Assembly (NCBI GenBank): GCA_012931725.1
Contig: CM022946.1
Coordinates: forward strand, 45,666,360-45,730,359
Length of the DNA stretch: 64,000 nucleotides
Direction of reading: 5' to 3'
Source of the DNA: Litsea cubeba
Lineage: Eukaryota; Streptophyta; Magnoliopsida; Laurales; Lauraceae
Shown here piece by piece: positions 42,152 to 52,195 of this stretch. The translations under genes were made by a program, and so were the position numbers. Below the pieces are notes generated by a model. The model made no database searches and was not told where the DNA came from. It saw only the letters and a program-made list of their open reading frames with translations. Every line of letters starts with the position of its first letter. The stretch's first letter is position 1.

Positions 42152-43970
42152 TCAAAGAAAAGAAGCTGCTCTATATTACCTCAGCCGCATGCTAGTAGGT
42201 GCAGAGCATCGCTACTCTCCAGTCGAAAAAGAATGTCTTGCAGTGATGTTCGCCGTACAAAAGCTGCGTCACTACTTGCTTTCCAACACAGTCTACCTGG
42301 TCTCGAGGGTCAACCTCTTGAAGGTCCTTGTCACAAAGGCAGGTTCTCTCAATGCTCGACTGGCAAAATGGTCCATCCTTCTGTCACAATTTGATATTAG
42401 GTATGTACCACAAAAAGCAATCAAAGGGCAAGCTCTAGCGGACTTCCTCGCAGAGCATCCATTGCCTAAAGATTCTCCACTAAGAGATGATCTCCCAGAC
42501 GAACCCGTCTACAATGTGGAGACTTTCTCACAAAGTGCCTCCTGGGACATGTACTTTGACGGTGCAACCAGGACAAATGAAAAAAGACAGCTGATCTCGG
42601 GAGTTGGCATCCTCTTTGTTAGCCCCGACAAATACATGATTCCACACGCTTTCTCGCTACTGGAACCATGCACAAACAATGCAGCTGAATATCAAGCTCT
42701 GATCTTAGGATTGGAACTCGCCATCGAATCCAGTATCACCATGCTGGAAGTCTTTGGAGACTCTCAACTGATCGTCAACCAGATGAATCAGAAATTTGAA
42801 GTCAGGAAGCCAGATTTGCTGCCCTACTACAACAAGGCACAATCACTTCTGCAAAAGTTTGACATCTGTCACATCACCCACATTCGTAGAGGTGAAAACA
42901 TACGTGCAGATGCCCTAGCCGGACTTGCCGCATCCATGGCAATCCAGGAAGGGGAAAACATGCAAGTTACAGTGTGCGAAAGGAGAATCCTTCCTCCTCT
43001 TAACACACACCAAGCAGTTGCTGAATGCCACCAAGTGGTCGGAAGTCGGATTTCAATCCTTCAAACTTCAATTGGCGACTGGAGGGATCCGTTCATTGAT
43101 TACATTATGTTCGGAATCCTACCTGAAGATCCAAAAGAACGGGTAAGCGTCCAAAGGCGAACCCCAAGCTTCCATTTGGATATTCCTTCAAAAATCCTTT
43201 ACAGGAAATCCTTCAACGAAGTACTTCTACGCTGCTTGTCACAACAAGAGGCTGAAGAAACACTCAAAGAAGTTCATGCTGGTCTTTGTGGAGCTCATCA
43301 GGCTGGACCTAAGCTCTATGATCGGATAAAAAGGTTAGGATATTACTGGCCTACCATGGTAGCTGACGCAATACAATTTGCTAAGCGCTGCCAACAATGC
43401 CAAGTTCATGGAGATTACATTCACATGCCTCTAGAATGGCTGCATCCTACAGCGATCTCATGGCCTTTCGAAGCCTGGGGTATGGACATCATAGGTCCTA
43501 TTTCTCCCCCTTCAAGCAAAGGTCATCGCTTCATCTTCGCCGCTACGGATTACTTCTCCAAGTGGTCAGAAGCATTTGCGTTTAACAAAATGAAGACCTC
43601 ATCAGTCCTTCAGTTCCTACGCACCAACATCATTTGTCGTTTCGGCATACCCAAAAGATTCGTCCATGATAACGGACCACAGTTCCGGGATCATCGATTC
43701 TACAGGTTCTGCGACAAATACAAAATCCAAAGCTGTCCTTCGACTCCATACAATCCGGCAGCAAACGGGTTAGCAGAAGCTTTCAACAAGACACTCTGCA
43801 AAATCCTCAAAAAATGGTCTCTAGTCACAAAAGAGACTGGAGCGACAAAATGTCCGAAGCTTTGTGGGCCTATCGAACCAATGTTCGAGGACCAACCCAT
43901 AGCACCCCATTCTCCTTGGTCTATGGATGCGAAGCTGTCGTGCCCTTGGAAGTACAAATTCCTTCCTTGA
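42125..43970 (+). CDS. Element D RNase H and integrase core (shifted frame)
   Basis: Continues RT thumb and connection in the next frame, then RNase H1 (MYFDGATRTN near 42547, NNAAEYQALILGLE, FGDSQLIVNQM), the integrase zinc segment (HAGLCGAHQ...CQQCQVHG, about 43275-43410) and the catalytic core: GMDIIGP, FVHDNGPQFRD and NGLAEAFNK for D, D, E. A second frame change follows at an A run near 43809-43815 (one A short). Both shifts are at homopolymers, so they may be real or sequencing errors. Confidence 0.9.
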
Positions 43971-44335
43971 GGGTATCCTTGCAAAATGACATGACTCAAG
44001 AAAGCAATGTCAAATTGCGGCTCCATGAGCTAGACAATCTCGATGAGAGACGACTCGAAGCTCAACAAAGCATTGAACTTTACCAAGCATGTATGGCAGG
44101 ATCTTTCGATAAAAAGGTCAGGCAACGCGCCTACAAAAAGAGTGACTTGGTTCTTGCGGTAAAAAGACCAATGGTCTTCGCTCACAAGTCCAAAGGCAAA
44201 TTTGAGCCAAAATGGGAGGGACCCTACGTCATCGACAAGGTTTTCTCTAACGGCGCATATGCACTCCTAAACATGGAAGGTGACAGATGTATGCTGCCCA
44301 TCAACGGCAAGTTCTTAAAGCGGTACTACCCTTGA
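43814..44335 (+). CDS. Element D integrase C-terminal part
   Basis: Third frame segment: WSDKMSEALWAYRTNVRG, TPFSLVYGCEAVVPLEV, then a basic, beta-rich C-terminal region with KFEPKWEGPYVIDKVF, ending GKFLKRYYP and a stop. It contributes DNA binding in integration. No chromodomain-like extension. Confidence 0.88.
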   Translation: MVSSHKRDWSDKMSEALWAYRTNVRGPTHSTPFSLVYGCEAVVPLEVQIPSLRVSLQNDMTQESNVKLRLHELDNLDERRLEAQQSIELYQACMAGSFDKKVRQRAYKKSDLVLAVKRPMVFAHKSKGKFEPKWEGPYVIDKVFSNGAYALLNMEGDRCMLPINGKFLKRYYP

Positions 44336-45812
44336 AGACTTACCCAACTGGGTAAGAGCAATGCATGTACGGCCAAAACCGGTTTCCAGGTACACGCTCG
44401 CTAAACCCACCCTTTTTTAGAATTTTCATGTCAAATATTGAAATTTCTAGAAATCTAAAACAATGCTTACTTTCATCGTTTCATTGTTCAAAAAAAAAAT
44501 CCAAGTTTAGGAACCTTTCCCTAACTTGACCAAAATTTTCAACCCTTGAACCCAAAATTCATGGTTTGAAACAAAATCCGGATTCAGGGATTTCCACCCT
44601 AGTCCACCATGCCTTTTACCGCCAAAATGGTTTTAGGTCAAAACTTATGACCCTCGTGTCTTTAAACAAAAAAAAAATGGTTTTTCAAAAACCGCGAGGA
44701 AGCGACGCTTAGTCAATACTCGCACAAATCGAAAGCAAACGAACCACGTTCGACACTTCCAAAATCGCAGGGAAGCGACATTTCGTCGATACTTGCAAAA
44801 TCCAAAACCGTGGAAACGCAACATTTCAGTTGATATCCACAACCCAAATTTCAAAGGTTCGAAAAAACCTAAAAAACTGTGGAGACGCAACATTTCAGTT
44901 GATATCCATAACCCAAAAGGTTCGAGAAAACCACAAATTTCAAAAATCGTGGGGAAACGACATCAAGTCAGTACCCGCAAAACCAAAATTTTTGAAAAGC
45001 AAGGATGCGACATTCCATCGATACTTGCACCCAAATCCGCGAGGATGCGACATTCCATCGATACTCGCAACCGAATGAGGCAAGGATGCGACATTCCATT
45101 CGATTACTTACAAGAACATTCCCAGCAGGGAGTCGACTTTTATTCTATACTTGCATTTTTTGAACAAAAACAGGCTATCAATGCCACAAACAAAAAAAAA
45201 AAAAAAAACGTGGATTTCAAAAAAAAACCCGGCTATCAATGCCACCAAAACAAACCCGGGCTATAATGCCACCAAAACAAAAACGCTATCAATGCCACCA
45301 AACAAACCGGCTATCACATGCCACCAAAACAAACCGCTATAGATGCCACAAACAACAGGATATCAATCCACCAAAACCGGCTATAGATGCCACAAAACAA
45401 ACGGCTATTAATGCCACCAAAACCTGGCTATAGAAGCCACAAAAAAAAACTCGGACTATCAATCCACAAGAAAAGCTGGCTCTCATGCCAAAATTGGCTT
45501 CCATGCCACAAACAAAAACCTGGCTTCCATGCCAAAACAATCATTTGACAAAAGATTTTCACAAAATGACAACCTTTTGATCACATCCCATTTAGCAATT
45601 ACTTTTATCACAAAAAGATTCAAGTGAGCGTAGGGATAACAAAAAAAAAAAAGAAAAGAGTACCAAAAAATACATGTGGTACCAGAAAAAAAAAGAGAGA
45701 GAGAAAGTGTTCACAAGCACTAAAAAAAATAAGTACCAAAAAAATACAAGTGGTACCAAAAAAAAAAGAAAAGAGAGAAGGATGGTTTCTGTAAAAAAAA
45801 ATATACAGGAGC
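44336..45812. repeat. Element D spacer between pol and the antisense PMD gene: two repeat families
   Basis: At about 44690-45120 lie roughly eight degenerate copies (50-70 bp) of (a/g)gatgcgacattccatcgatacttgca and related forms. At about 45168-45540 lie some 15 copies of a short GGCTATCAATGCCACCAAAAC module with A runs. The same GGCTAT..ATGCCA module is in the LTR near 33089-33165. Element E has shorter versions at 57297-57585 and 57600-57935. Confidence 0.75.
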
Positions 45813-48754
45813 TCAATCAAAAATGGTCTCTAGCCAAGAGTTCAGCTCCCCAAGCAAACTTTTAGCCTCAGCCGTCAAGGATTCCAAGGCACGCTTCTTC
45901 AGGAACCTGCCATGAGATGCTGGAGTGGGCTGTACCCCTTCTTTCACACCAGGAAGCTTACCTCGAGCAGTTTGCCATTGTTCCTCCTCATCAGACTTCC
46001 TTTTGAGAACCCGTTCGGCATCTGCAACCTGGTGAATCAGAGCACTCTCCCTGTCGCGAGCCTCTATTATGGCAGTCCACTTGGCAGCGACTTGTGCCTG
46101 CAAATGCTCAAGACGTTTCCTGGCCTCATCGACCTCCCTGTCAAGGATGTTAAGGTCATGTGTCAGCCTGATGATGGCTATCTCTTCTAAGTTCATCTTT
46201 CGGACTGCCTGCTTCTTGCTTTCTGTAGCCTCATCCAGGTCAGACTTAGCCTTATCAGCAGGGTCCAGGAACATCTCCTTGAAGAACTGGTCATCAGCCA
46301 AACTCACGGTCTCAAACCACTTGTCACCCAGTGCAATGATCCTATCAACGATCGCCCTGGCACCTGTGACATCCAGACCAGCCTCTTCAGCATCACTGAG
46401 AATCTCCTGCACATGCTGGATCATGCCAAATCCGGCTTCCAAGTGTCCAGAAAAGAGAGTCTCAATCCAAGAGCTCAGAACTCGCATCACCACCTTCTTC
46501 GCAAAAAGAAGAGATGGCCCAGCTGAGGATTCGCCCAACTCCGTTGGTCGGCTACTCATATCATCATCTGTTGGAAGAGTAGCAAAAGAACTCTTTCCAG
46601 TTGAAGCTGCTCCTGCTCGGGAAGGAATCTCAGCGCGAGGAATCTCCTCAATATTGTCAGAGCTGGTCCCAGGAATCTCTACCTCTGGCATCTCTTGCTC
46701 TGGAAGCGACGGATCCTCCTCTGCCACTTCAAAACCTGCAAAAGAAACACAAAAAGGTATGAATATGACCCTGTTTGAAAATCAATATCAGGGTTATAAT
46801 TACAAAATACCTTCTTCGACGACTGGCGGAACACTTTCTTCCTCCATGAACTCATCGGAAGCATCATCAACATTTGCGTCCATCGATGGTTCAAAGTCAT
46901 CAGAACCCTGTGGCAAGTCAGCTGACAAAAAAAAAATGTGTTAGCAAACCGAGTCACAAACAAAAAAAAAAGGAGCAAAAGAAGTCGTACCAATTGGAGA
47001 TTCTGGATTTACTCCAGAGTCCCTCGGTTCTTCTTCGGGTGCCTCAACAGGATCCATCACCACGTCATCGGTTGGGACCTCAGGCATCACCAAGTCTTCC
47101 TCTGCTAAAAAAAAGAAGAAGAAAAGCAAAAACAAGAAGCAAATCATAACATGGAAAAAATCCCATGAAAAGAAATGGAAAGAGAAAAAGGAAGAATCAT
47201 ACCTTCACCGACGGTCTCTTCTTCTCGGCTTCTCTTCTCTGGAGGCTCGTCAGCATCCACTGGCACATCCTCATTGATAGTAAGAGGAACTTCCAAGTTA
47301 GGAGAGTCCTCATACTGCCCCTTGCTGCGATGATGACTCCTCCTCCTCTTACCTCTGCAGGCTCGCTTCTTAAAGGAACCTGCCCCGCTGTCAGAGTCAG
47401 GTTTCCCACTTGACTCCTCACTGGATGGTCTGCTCTTGCCAGTAGACTCCACGGAAGCTTGCCTCTGTGCCGCTTGCATCCAAGCGCCAAGTTCGGCTTC
47501 CTCCTGTTCTAGCTGCTCCAAAGCCTCATCAGGTATTTCTCGAACAGCTTCAGAACCAATGACGCCCTGGTCACCGAGAAAGCCTATCTTGTGCTTCTCT
47601 CCAGAAAGGAAGGCCCAAACTTCCTCTCGCCGGACGCCATCCGACTTTCCAAGGCCCTTTCCAGATGCCAGCTTCACATCAAGCTCCTTCTTGGAAAGCC
47701 CCCGATATGCCGAAAGGCTCTCCGCGAACCAGTTCGCAAAATCGGCAGTCCGGGAAGTCAGCAAAACAGGATAAGAAATCATGGCTGTAGTGTCTTCAGC
47801 ACTATAGAAAGCCCATGCATTTCTCCCGTCCTGTAAGCCTCCAAAGCGCTTCACCATGCTTGAAGGCGCTCCAACAACGCCTTGAGAAAAGCCCAGCTGC
47901 AAAGCAAAGCAAGAGGGTACATACGGCTGGATGTCGACGAAAAGATGTCTACGGTACACCATCGTGCCGACACGTATGCTGAAAAGCCACTCTCTCTCTG
48001 CATTTGTCAAGGAATAATGCCTTCCCGACCCCGCCCTGGTAGAGTCTCGGGAGGCACCAAAATCAAAAGCCTTCTTCCGCAACTCCGGAGAAAGCTTCAC
48101 TGAAGACTGCCCCATCTCGACGTCCCTGAACCGTCGGATCCTCATGCGGGCAAACAAAAGTGATTCGAACACGGCTTTGCCCTTAGCCAGTCGAATCATC
48201 AGAGGATCATCATCCTGAGCAGCACCCAGCCGGTGGAAGCCAGGACAGTGGTATACATACCACGAATAAAAGATATGGGCTGAAAATACCCTATTCATGG
48301 GAAGCCCAAGCCGAACCAAAAAAGCAGCAGCCTGCAGTTCGGTACACAGGTAGGAGTAAAGAGCTGGCACCAAAGCAAGCTGCTCTCCAAACGCCATCTG
48401 ACAAGCCGGAAAAATACAATGCGGCCTGATGTGCGTTCCATCTCCTCCAGCAAAAACAGCCTCACCAAGCCAATAAGTGAGGTAAACAGCGAGATCTCTC
48501 CGCAGTGCAATGTCAGGACATATGGCATTTGTACTTGCACAGAAATCTCTCAACTCTTCTTGCATGGCCAAGATCTTCTTTGAACTTGGATCCTGAGCTC
48601 CGGCTTCCTGGGTCACGCTATCAGAAGACTCCCTACTATCAAAAAAGTTGGGGAATGAAGAGCTAAAACTCTTCCAGCTGCTGGATCTAACTTTCAAACC
48701 CCCCTTCTCCTTCAAAAAATCATAGAAGGCGACGAGCTGAAAGTATAGAAGCCT
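45813..48754 (-). pseudogene. Antisense PMD-domain gene of element D, 5' end cut off by element E
   Basis: Exons on the minus strand: 48754-47203 (partial exon 2), 47104-46991, 46921-46811 and 46735-45813, with GT-AG borders and continuous frame. It is about 85-90% identical by eye to the complete copy in element E and carries none of that copy's frameshifts. It retains the downstream half of the N-terminal region (RLLYFQLVAFYDFLKEKGG), a conserved mid-region (YLTYWLGEAVF...IRPHCIFPACQM), a basic cluster near 47310-47370, an acidic linker and a C-terminal coiled coil ending in ELNSWLETIFD. The PMD core and promoter are on the missing side. The apparent N-terminus reading into 48856 is LTR sequence. 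Confidence 0.82.
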
Positions 48755-51069
48755 TGATGGACCGCGCTCCTGCTTGGTTCTACCGAGGTCGGCGGACGTG
48801 GGAGTCCGTCGGGTCCGACCCTTTCGTAACCGGGGGGCAAGGGCGTGCATCAACATTTCTTTTTTTGTGGGTGTGCCAGATTTTCTATTTTACTTGGAAT
48901 TGCAAGTGGTGATCCGGAGATCAACCTTCGCAAGTAAAAAGGAAATCAACTTCTTTCAAGTTTTCCATTGCACATATATTTAAGAAAAGAGACATTTTCT
49001 TGATTTGCCGTGAAAGGCGATTTTTTTGGCATTTATAGCCGATTTTGGCGTTTATAGCCGATTTTTGGCGTTTATAGCCGATTTTACAATCCTTATCAAC
49101 AATGAAAGACAAGAATTGTGATTTTTGTCTCTTTTGAAAAAATACAAACTACAATGAAAAGCAAGAAAAGGAGGATCTAACTTCTCAGGAGATTGTGGGG
49201 GACTCGTTTAGATTGACGGTCGCAAGCCATATGTGGGCTTCGCCATCATCCATGCAGATGAGAACAGAGGATGCTATTTGATTCACTTGGCTTGGCTATA
49301 ACCTCGGGTTTTTAGAAGACAAAGACCAAAGGAAGGTCCTATGTCCAATAAAAAACCGAGTAGACGGGCTGAAAAGCCACATCTAAGCCATTGGAGGCAG
49401 GAGGAGAAGGCAAGGACCTTGGGGGGGGTACCCCCCAAGGGACTTTTGTCACCTTGTTGCGGTGGCCGGTGTAGAACTTCCGCAGAGTTTTCTCTCTTTT
49501 TCTTTTCTCTGGATTTCTGACTGCTGTCTGATGTTTGTTGTGTGTTTTTCCGATCTGGATTCCTTTGGAGTGCTCTCCTATTTATAGGCTCTTGGTAGCC
49601 ATTTAGGAGAGTTTATGGGCTTTTAATGTCATTAAGCCGCATAATGGGAGGAGTTACAAAATTGAATTGTTTATTTTGTAACTCCTTTTTCTTGGCTTCT
49701 GATTGGCCGGAGGAGATTGAGGGCATTTAATCGCCTTTAATCGCCATGATGGGAGGAGTTTCATGGGTTAAATGCCATGAATCTCTTGACTTGTAACTCC
49801 CAAATGCTTGCTTCTGATTGGGCCGTCCAAAGAAATGGATTAATGACTGTAATAAAGCTAGTCAATTAATCGCATTAAGTGGTCGCCGAGCAGCTGAAGA
49901 GTCGCGGGCCGTGCCACGTCTTTTGAGATTCTTCTGTTGATGATCATCGATGGATCTTCATGTAGATCGACATCAGATGATCATGTAATTTCAGGTGTTT
50001 GTTGCCAACAGCGGGTCGGTGCCATCTGTCTTGTCGATTTCTCGATCGGTCGGGTGGAAAGCACACTTTTTTTTTGGTTGACCGGGTGGCGATCAATACT
50101 GTCTTCGATACTCTTGATGATTTACCCGTGTTTTGGACGGATGTCAGAGGACTTGGTGTCTCAAAAGCATGAATTTTGGAAAGTACCAGAGGCTGGGCTC
50201 TTCGAATCGCGAAAAAACGGCGAAAACCGGGGTTTCCGGGGCTTTCCCGGCGACCCCGGGGTCCATGGTCGCCGGCGACCCTGGCCCAGGGTCGCAGGGG
50301 CCTGCGACCTTGGGCCAGGGTCGCAGGGGTCTGCGACCCTGGGGGGGTTTTCCCCCTTTCTGGTCCCGTTTTGCGTCCGTTTTTGCTTTTTTCTGATTCT
50401 TTTTTCTTCTGTACTTTTCCTTGACATTTTGACCATTTATTGGCCTGATTTCTTTGTAAGAAACCTGATGAGAATCCTTGCATTTTATTTTGCAAAGTTT
50501 CCAATTTCCTGAGAAAGCCGAAGACTTTGTCGCGCAGAGCTGCCGATTTTCTGTCAAAAGCTGAAACTGGGTCAAACGATGTCGGAATGACCTGAAATTT
50601 GGTGTGAAGCCTCCTGAGCAATAAATAAGACCAACCACAGGCTTTTGTTTGAGTTTCGAAGCCGTTTGGGGTCCTATCACCTGCAGACTTGCTTTTTGTC
50701 GCGATGAAGATGTCGCGGTTTGATGTGCGGTCAACCGATGTCCGATTGACTTGAAATTTGACAGGGAACCTATTGGAGTCATTTTAAGATGATCCATAGG
50801 TTCTGTCTTGGAAATCATGGTCCCGGAGAGCTTTACCGCCGAGAGGCTTGATTTGGCTGTCGGAGAAGCGAAGTTAGGCCAAATGATCTTGAAATGGCTT
50901 GAAACTTCTTGTGTACTCCTCTTTTGGCTGTCTGGAAGAATCTTGCAGTTTTTGTTTGATTCTGACAAGATTTTATTTTTGGAAGCAGCATTGCCTATTT
51001 ATGGCAGGTTGCGACTTCATGTAGCTCTTTGGATCTTGAAAAGGCAAAGTGACATTTTTGGTGTCAACA
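48755..51069 (-). repeat. Element E 3' LTR (2315 bp)
   Basis: Starts TGTTGACACC at 51069 and ends CCATCA at 48755 on the minus strand. Collinear with 31120-33450 with a few percent divergence, a different R-region segment after the TATA box (49580-49586), an extra GGGTCGC-type repeat unit near 50265-50345 and one fewer 20-bp GGCTATAAACGCC repeat. It is the 3' LTR because the PPT abuts 51070. Confidence 0.88.
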
Positions 51070-51084
51070 AATGCCCCCTCGAGG
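51070..51084 (-). other. Element E polypurine tract
   Basis: On the minus strand CCTCGAGGGGGCATT directly precedes the LTR start. Confidence 0.75.
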
Positions 51085-52067
51085 TACAGCGGCGAGTTGC
51101 TTAACTTTTGTAGTCGATGTGCCTCGAAGAGATTTTTGAAGGAGAGCCTGTGACTTGACCAAGAGTCTTTGAGCAATCTTTCTTTTGGTATTTGTAGCCT
51201 TTTGAGCTTCCAGGGAAATTTTATGATAGTGAAAGGGATCACGTACCATCTCGAGGCAAAGTTTTGAAGATGACATCAGGGATGTGGATTTGGGTTTTGA
51301 CCTTGTGACCTAACAGGCTATATATGGCAGGTTAGGGGGTCGGGTTTGGTTTTGATCGTGTGACCCAACAAGCTGTATGTGGAATGTTGGGGGATCAATT
51401 TTGGTTTTGATCTTGTGACCTAACAGGCTGTATGTGGCAAGTTAGGGGACCAGGATTTGGTTTGATGGAATGTCAATTTCAAGAATTTGGCTCAATTTGG
51501 TAGATGAGGTTTGATGGTTTGATTTTTGGAAGCTCATGGGGCTTGGAATTTTCTTTTGTATGGTCCAATCAACTCAAAAGAGGCATGGAACCATTTTTGT
51601 ATGCTCTTGGTAAGAGGGATTTCTCTTTGACTAAAAGCCCAAAATTTTCTTCTTTTTTTTTTTTTTTTTTTTTTGTGCCTAGGTGGTCAAACCTGGCTCA
51701 TATGGGCTAACCCATGGGACCTTAAACTTTTGAAATGGCTTAGATCTCATATGGTGTCATTTTTGCAAAGAATATCCAAAAATATCTCATTTGGATAGAG
51801 AATATCTAAGAATATCTTTACTTGGAGAGAATCTCTCATGATCCCTTTATTTTTGGGATAGGATATCTCAAGATATCTTTCTTTTGGGAAAGAATCCGTC
51901 ATAGATTGATTTTTGGGAGAAAATCTCTCATTGATTTCTTTTGGGAGAGAATCCCTCAAGATATCTTTCTTTTGGGAAAGAATCTTTCTAATTTCTTTCT
52001 TTTGGTAAGGTTACTAATTAGTAACACTTACCTCTTTCTTCTTTCCTTCTTTGGTTTGCTCTCCTCT
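51085..52067. repeat. Upstream region of the PMD gene with two tandem repeat families
   Basis: Three copies of a roughly 65-75-bp unit (ttttgatc(t/g)tgtgacc(t/c)aaca(g/a)gct(g/a)tatgtggca..ttaggg) lie at about 51288-51460. A degenerate 35-45-bp unit (tttcttttgggagagaatctctca(a)gatatc) repeats about six times at 51772-52010. A T-run is at 51653-51674. No ORF. It lies between the PPT and the PMD promoter, so it may hold regulatory elements. Confidence 0.7.
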
Positions 52068-52075
52068 ATAAAAGC
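52068..52075 (+). promoter_or_regulatory. TATA box of the antisense PMD gene
   Basis: TATAAAAG in ctcctctataaaagcaagg, 128 bp upstream of the ATG at 52196, followed by a CT-rich leader. It reads opposite to element E gag-pol. Confidence 0.65.
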
Positions 52076-52195
52076 AAGGAGAAGGTTGGATCTCTTGCTC
52101 TTACTACTTTCTTTTGCAATAATCTCAAGAGGGCTTCAAGACCAAGAGCTTTTCTTCTTCAAGATCTTCAAGAGTTTTCTTCTTCTTCTCCATCA

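Larger units (their letters stand above)
31120..48754 (+). mobile_element. Element D: large Tat/Ogre-like retrotransposon with antisense PMD gene, interrupted by element E
   Basis: Plus-strand order: 2331-bp LTR, PBS, AT-rich repeat leader, gag-protease-G-patch-RT, RNase H, integrase, repeat-rich spacer, and the 3' four-fifths of an antisense spliced PMD gene. At 48755 the LTR of the opposite-strand element E begins, inside exon 2 of that gene. The remaining PMD 5' end, PPT and 3' LTR are expected past 64000. D itself interrupts element C. Confidence 0.9.

Noticed and set aside
44793..45540. Lys/Asn/Pro-rich frames in the D spacer
   Set aside because: Products of the GGCTAT and gcgacattcc repeats and A runs.
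48755..48856. Apparent N-terminus of the D PMD reading frame (MLMHALAPRL...)
   Set aside because: It is the end of the E LTR read through by chance; the homologous part in E's own PMD gene is entirely different.
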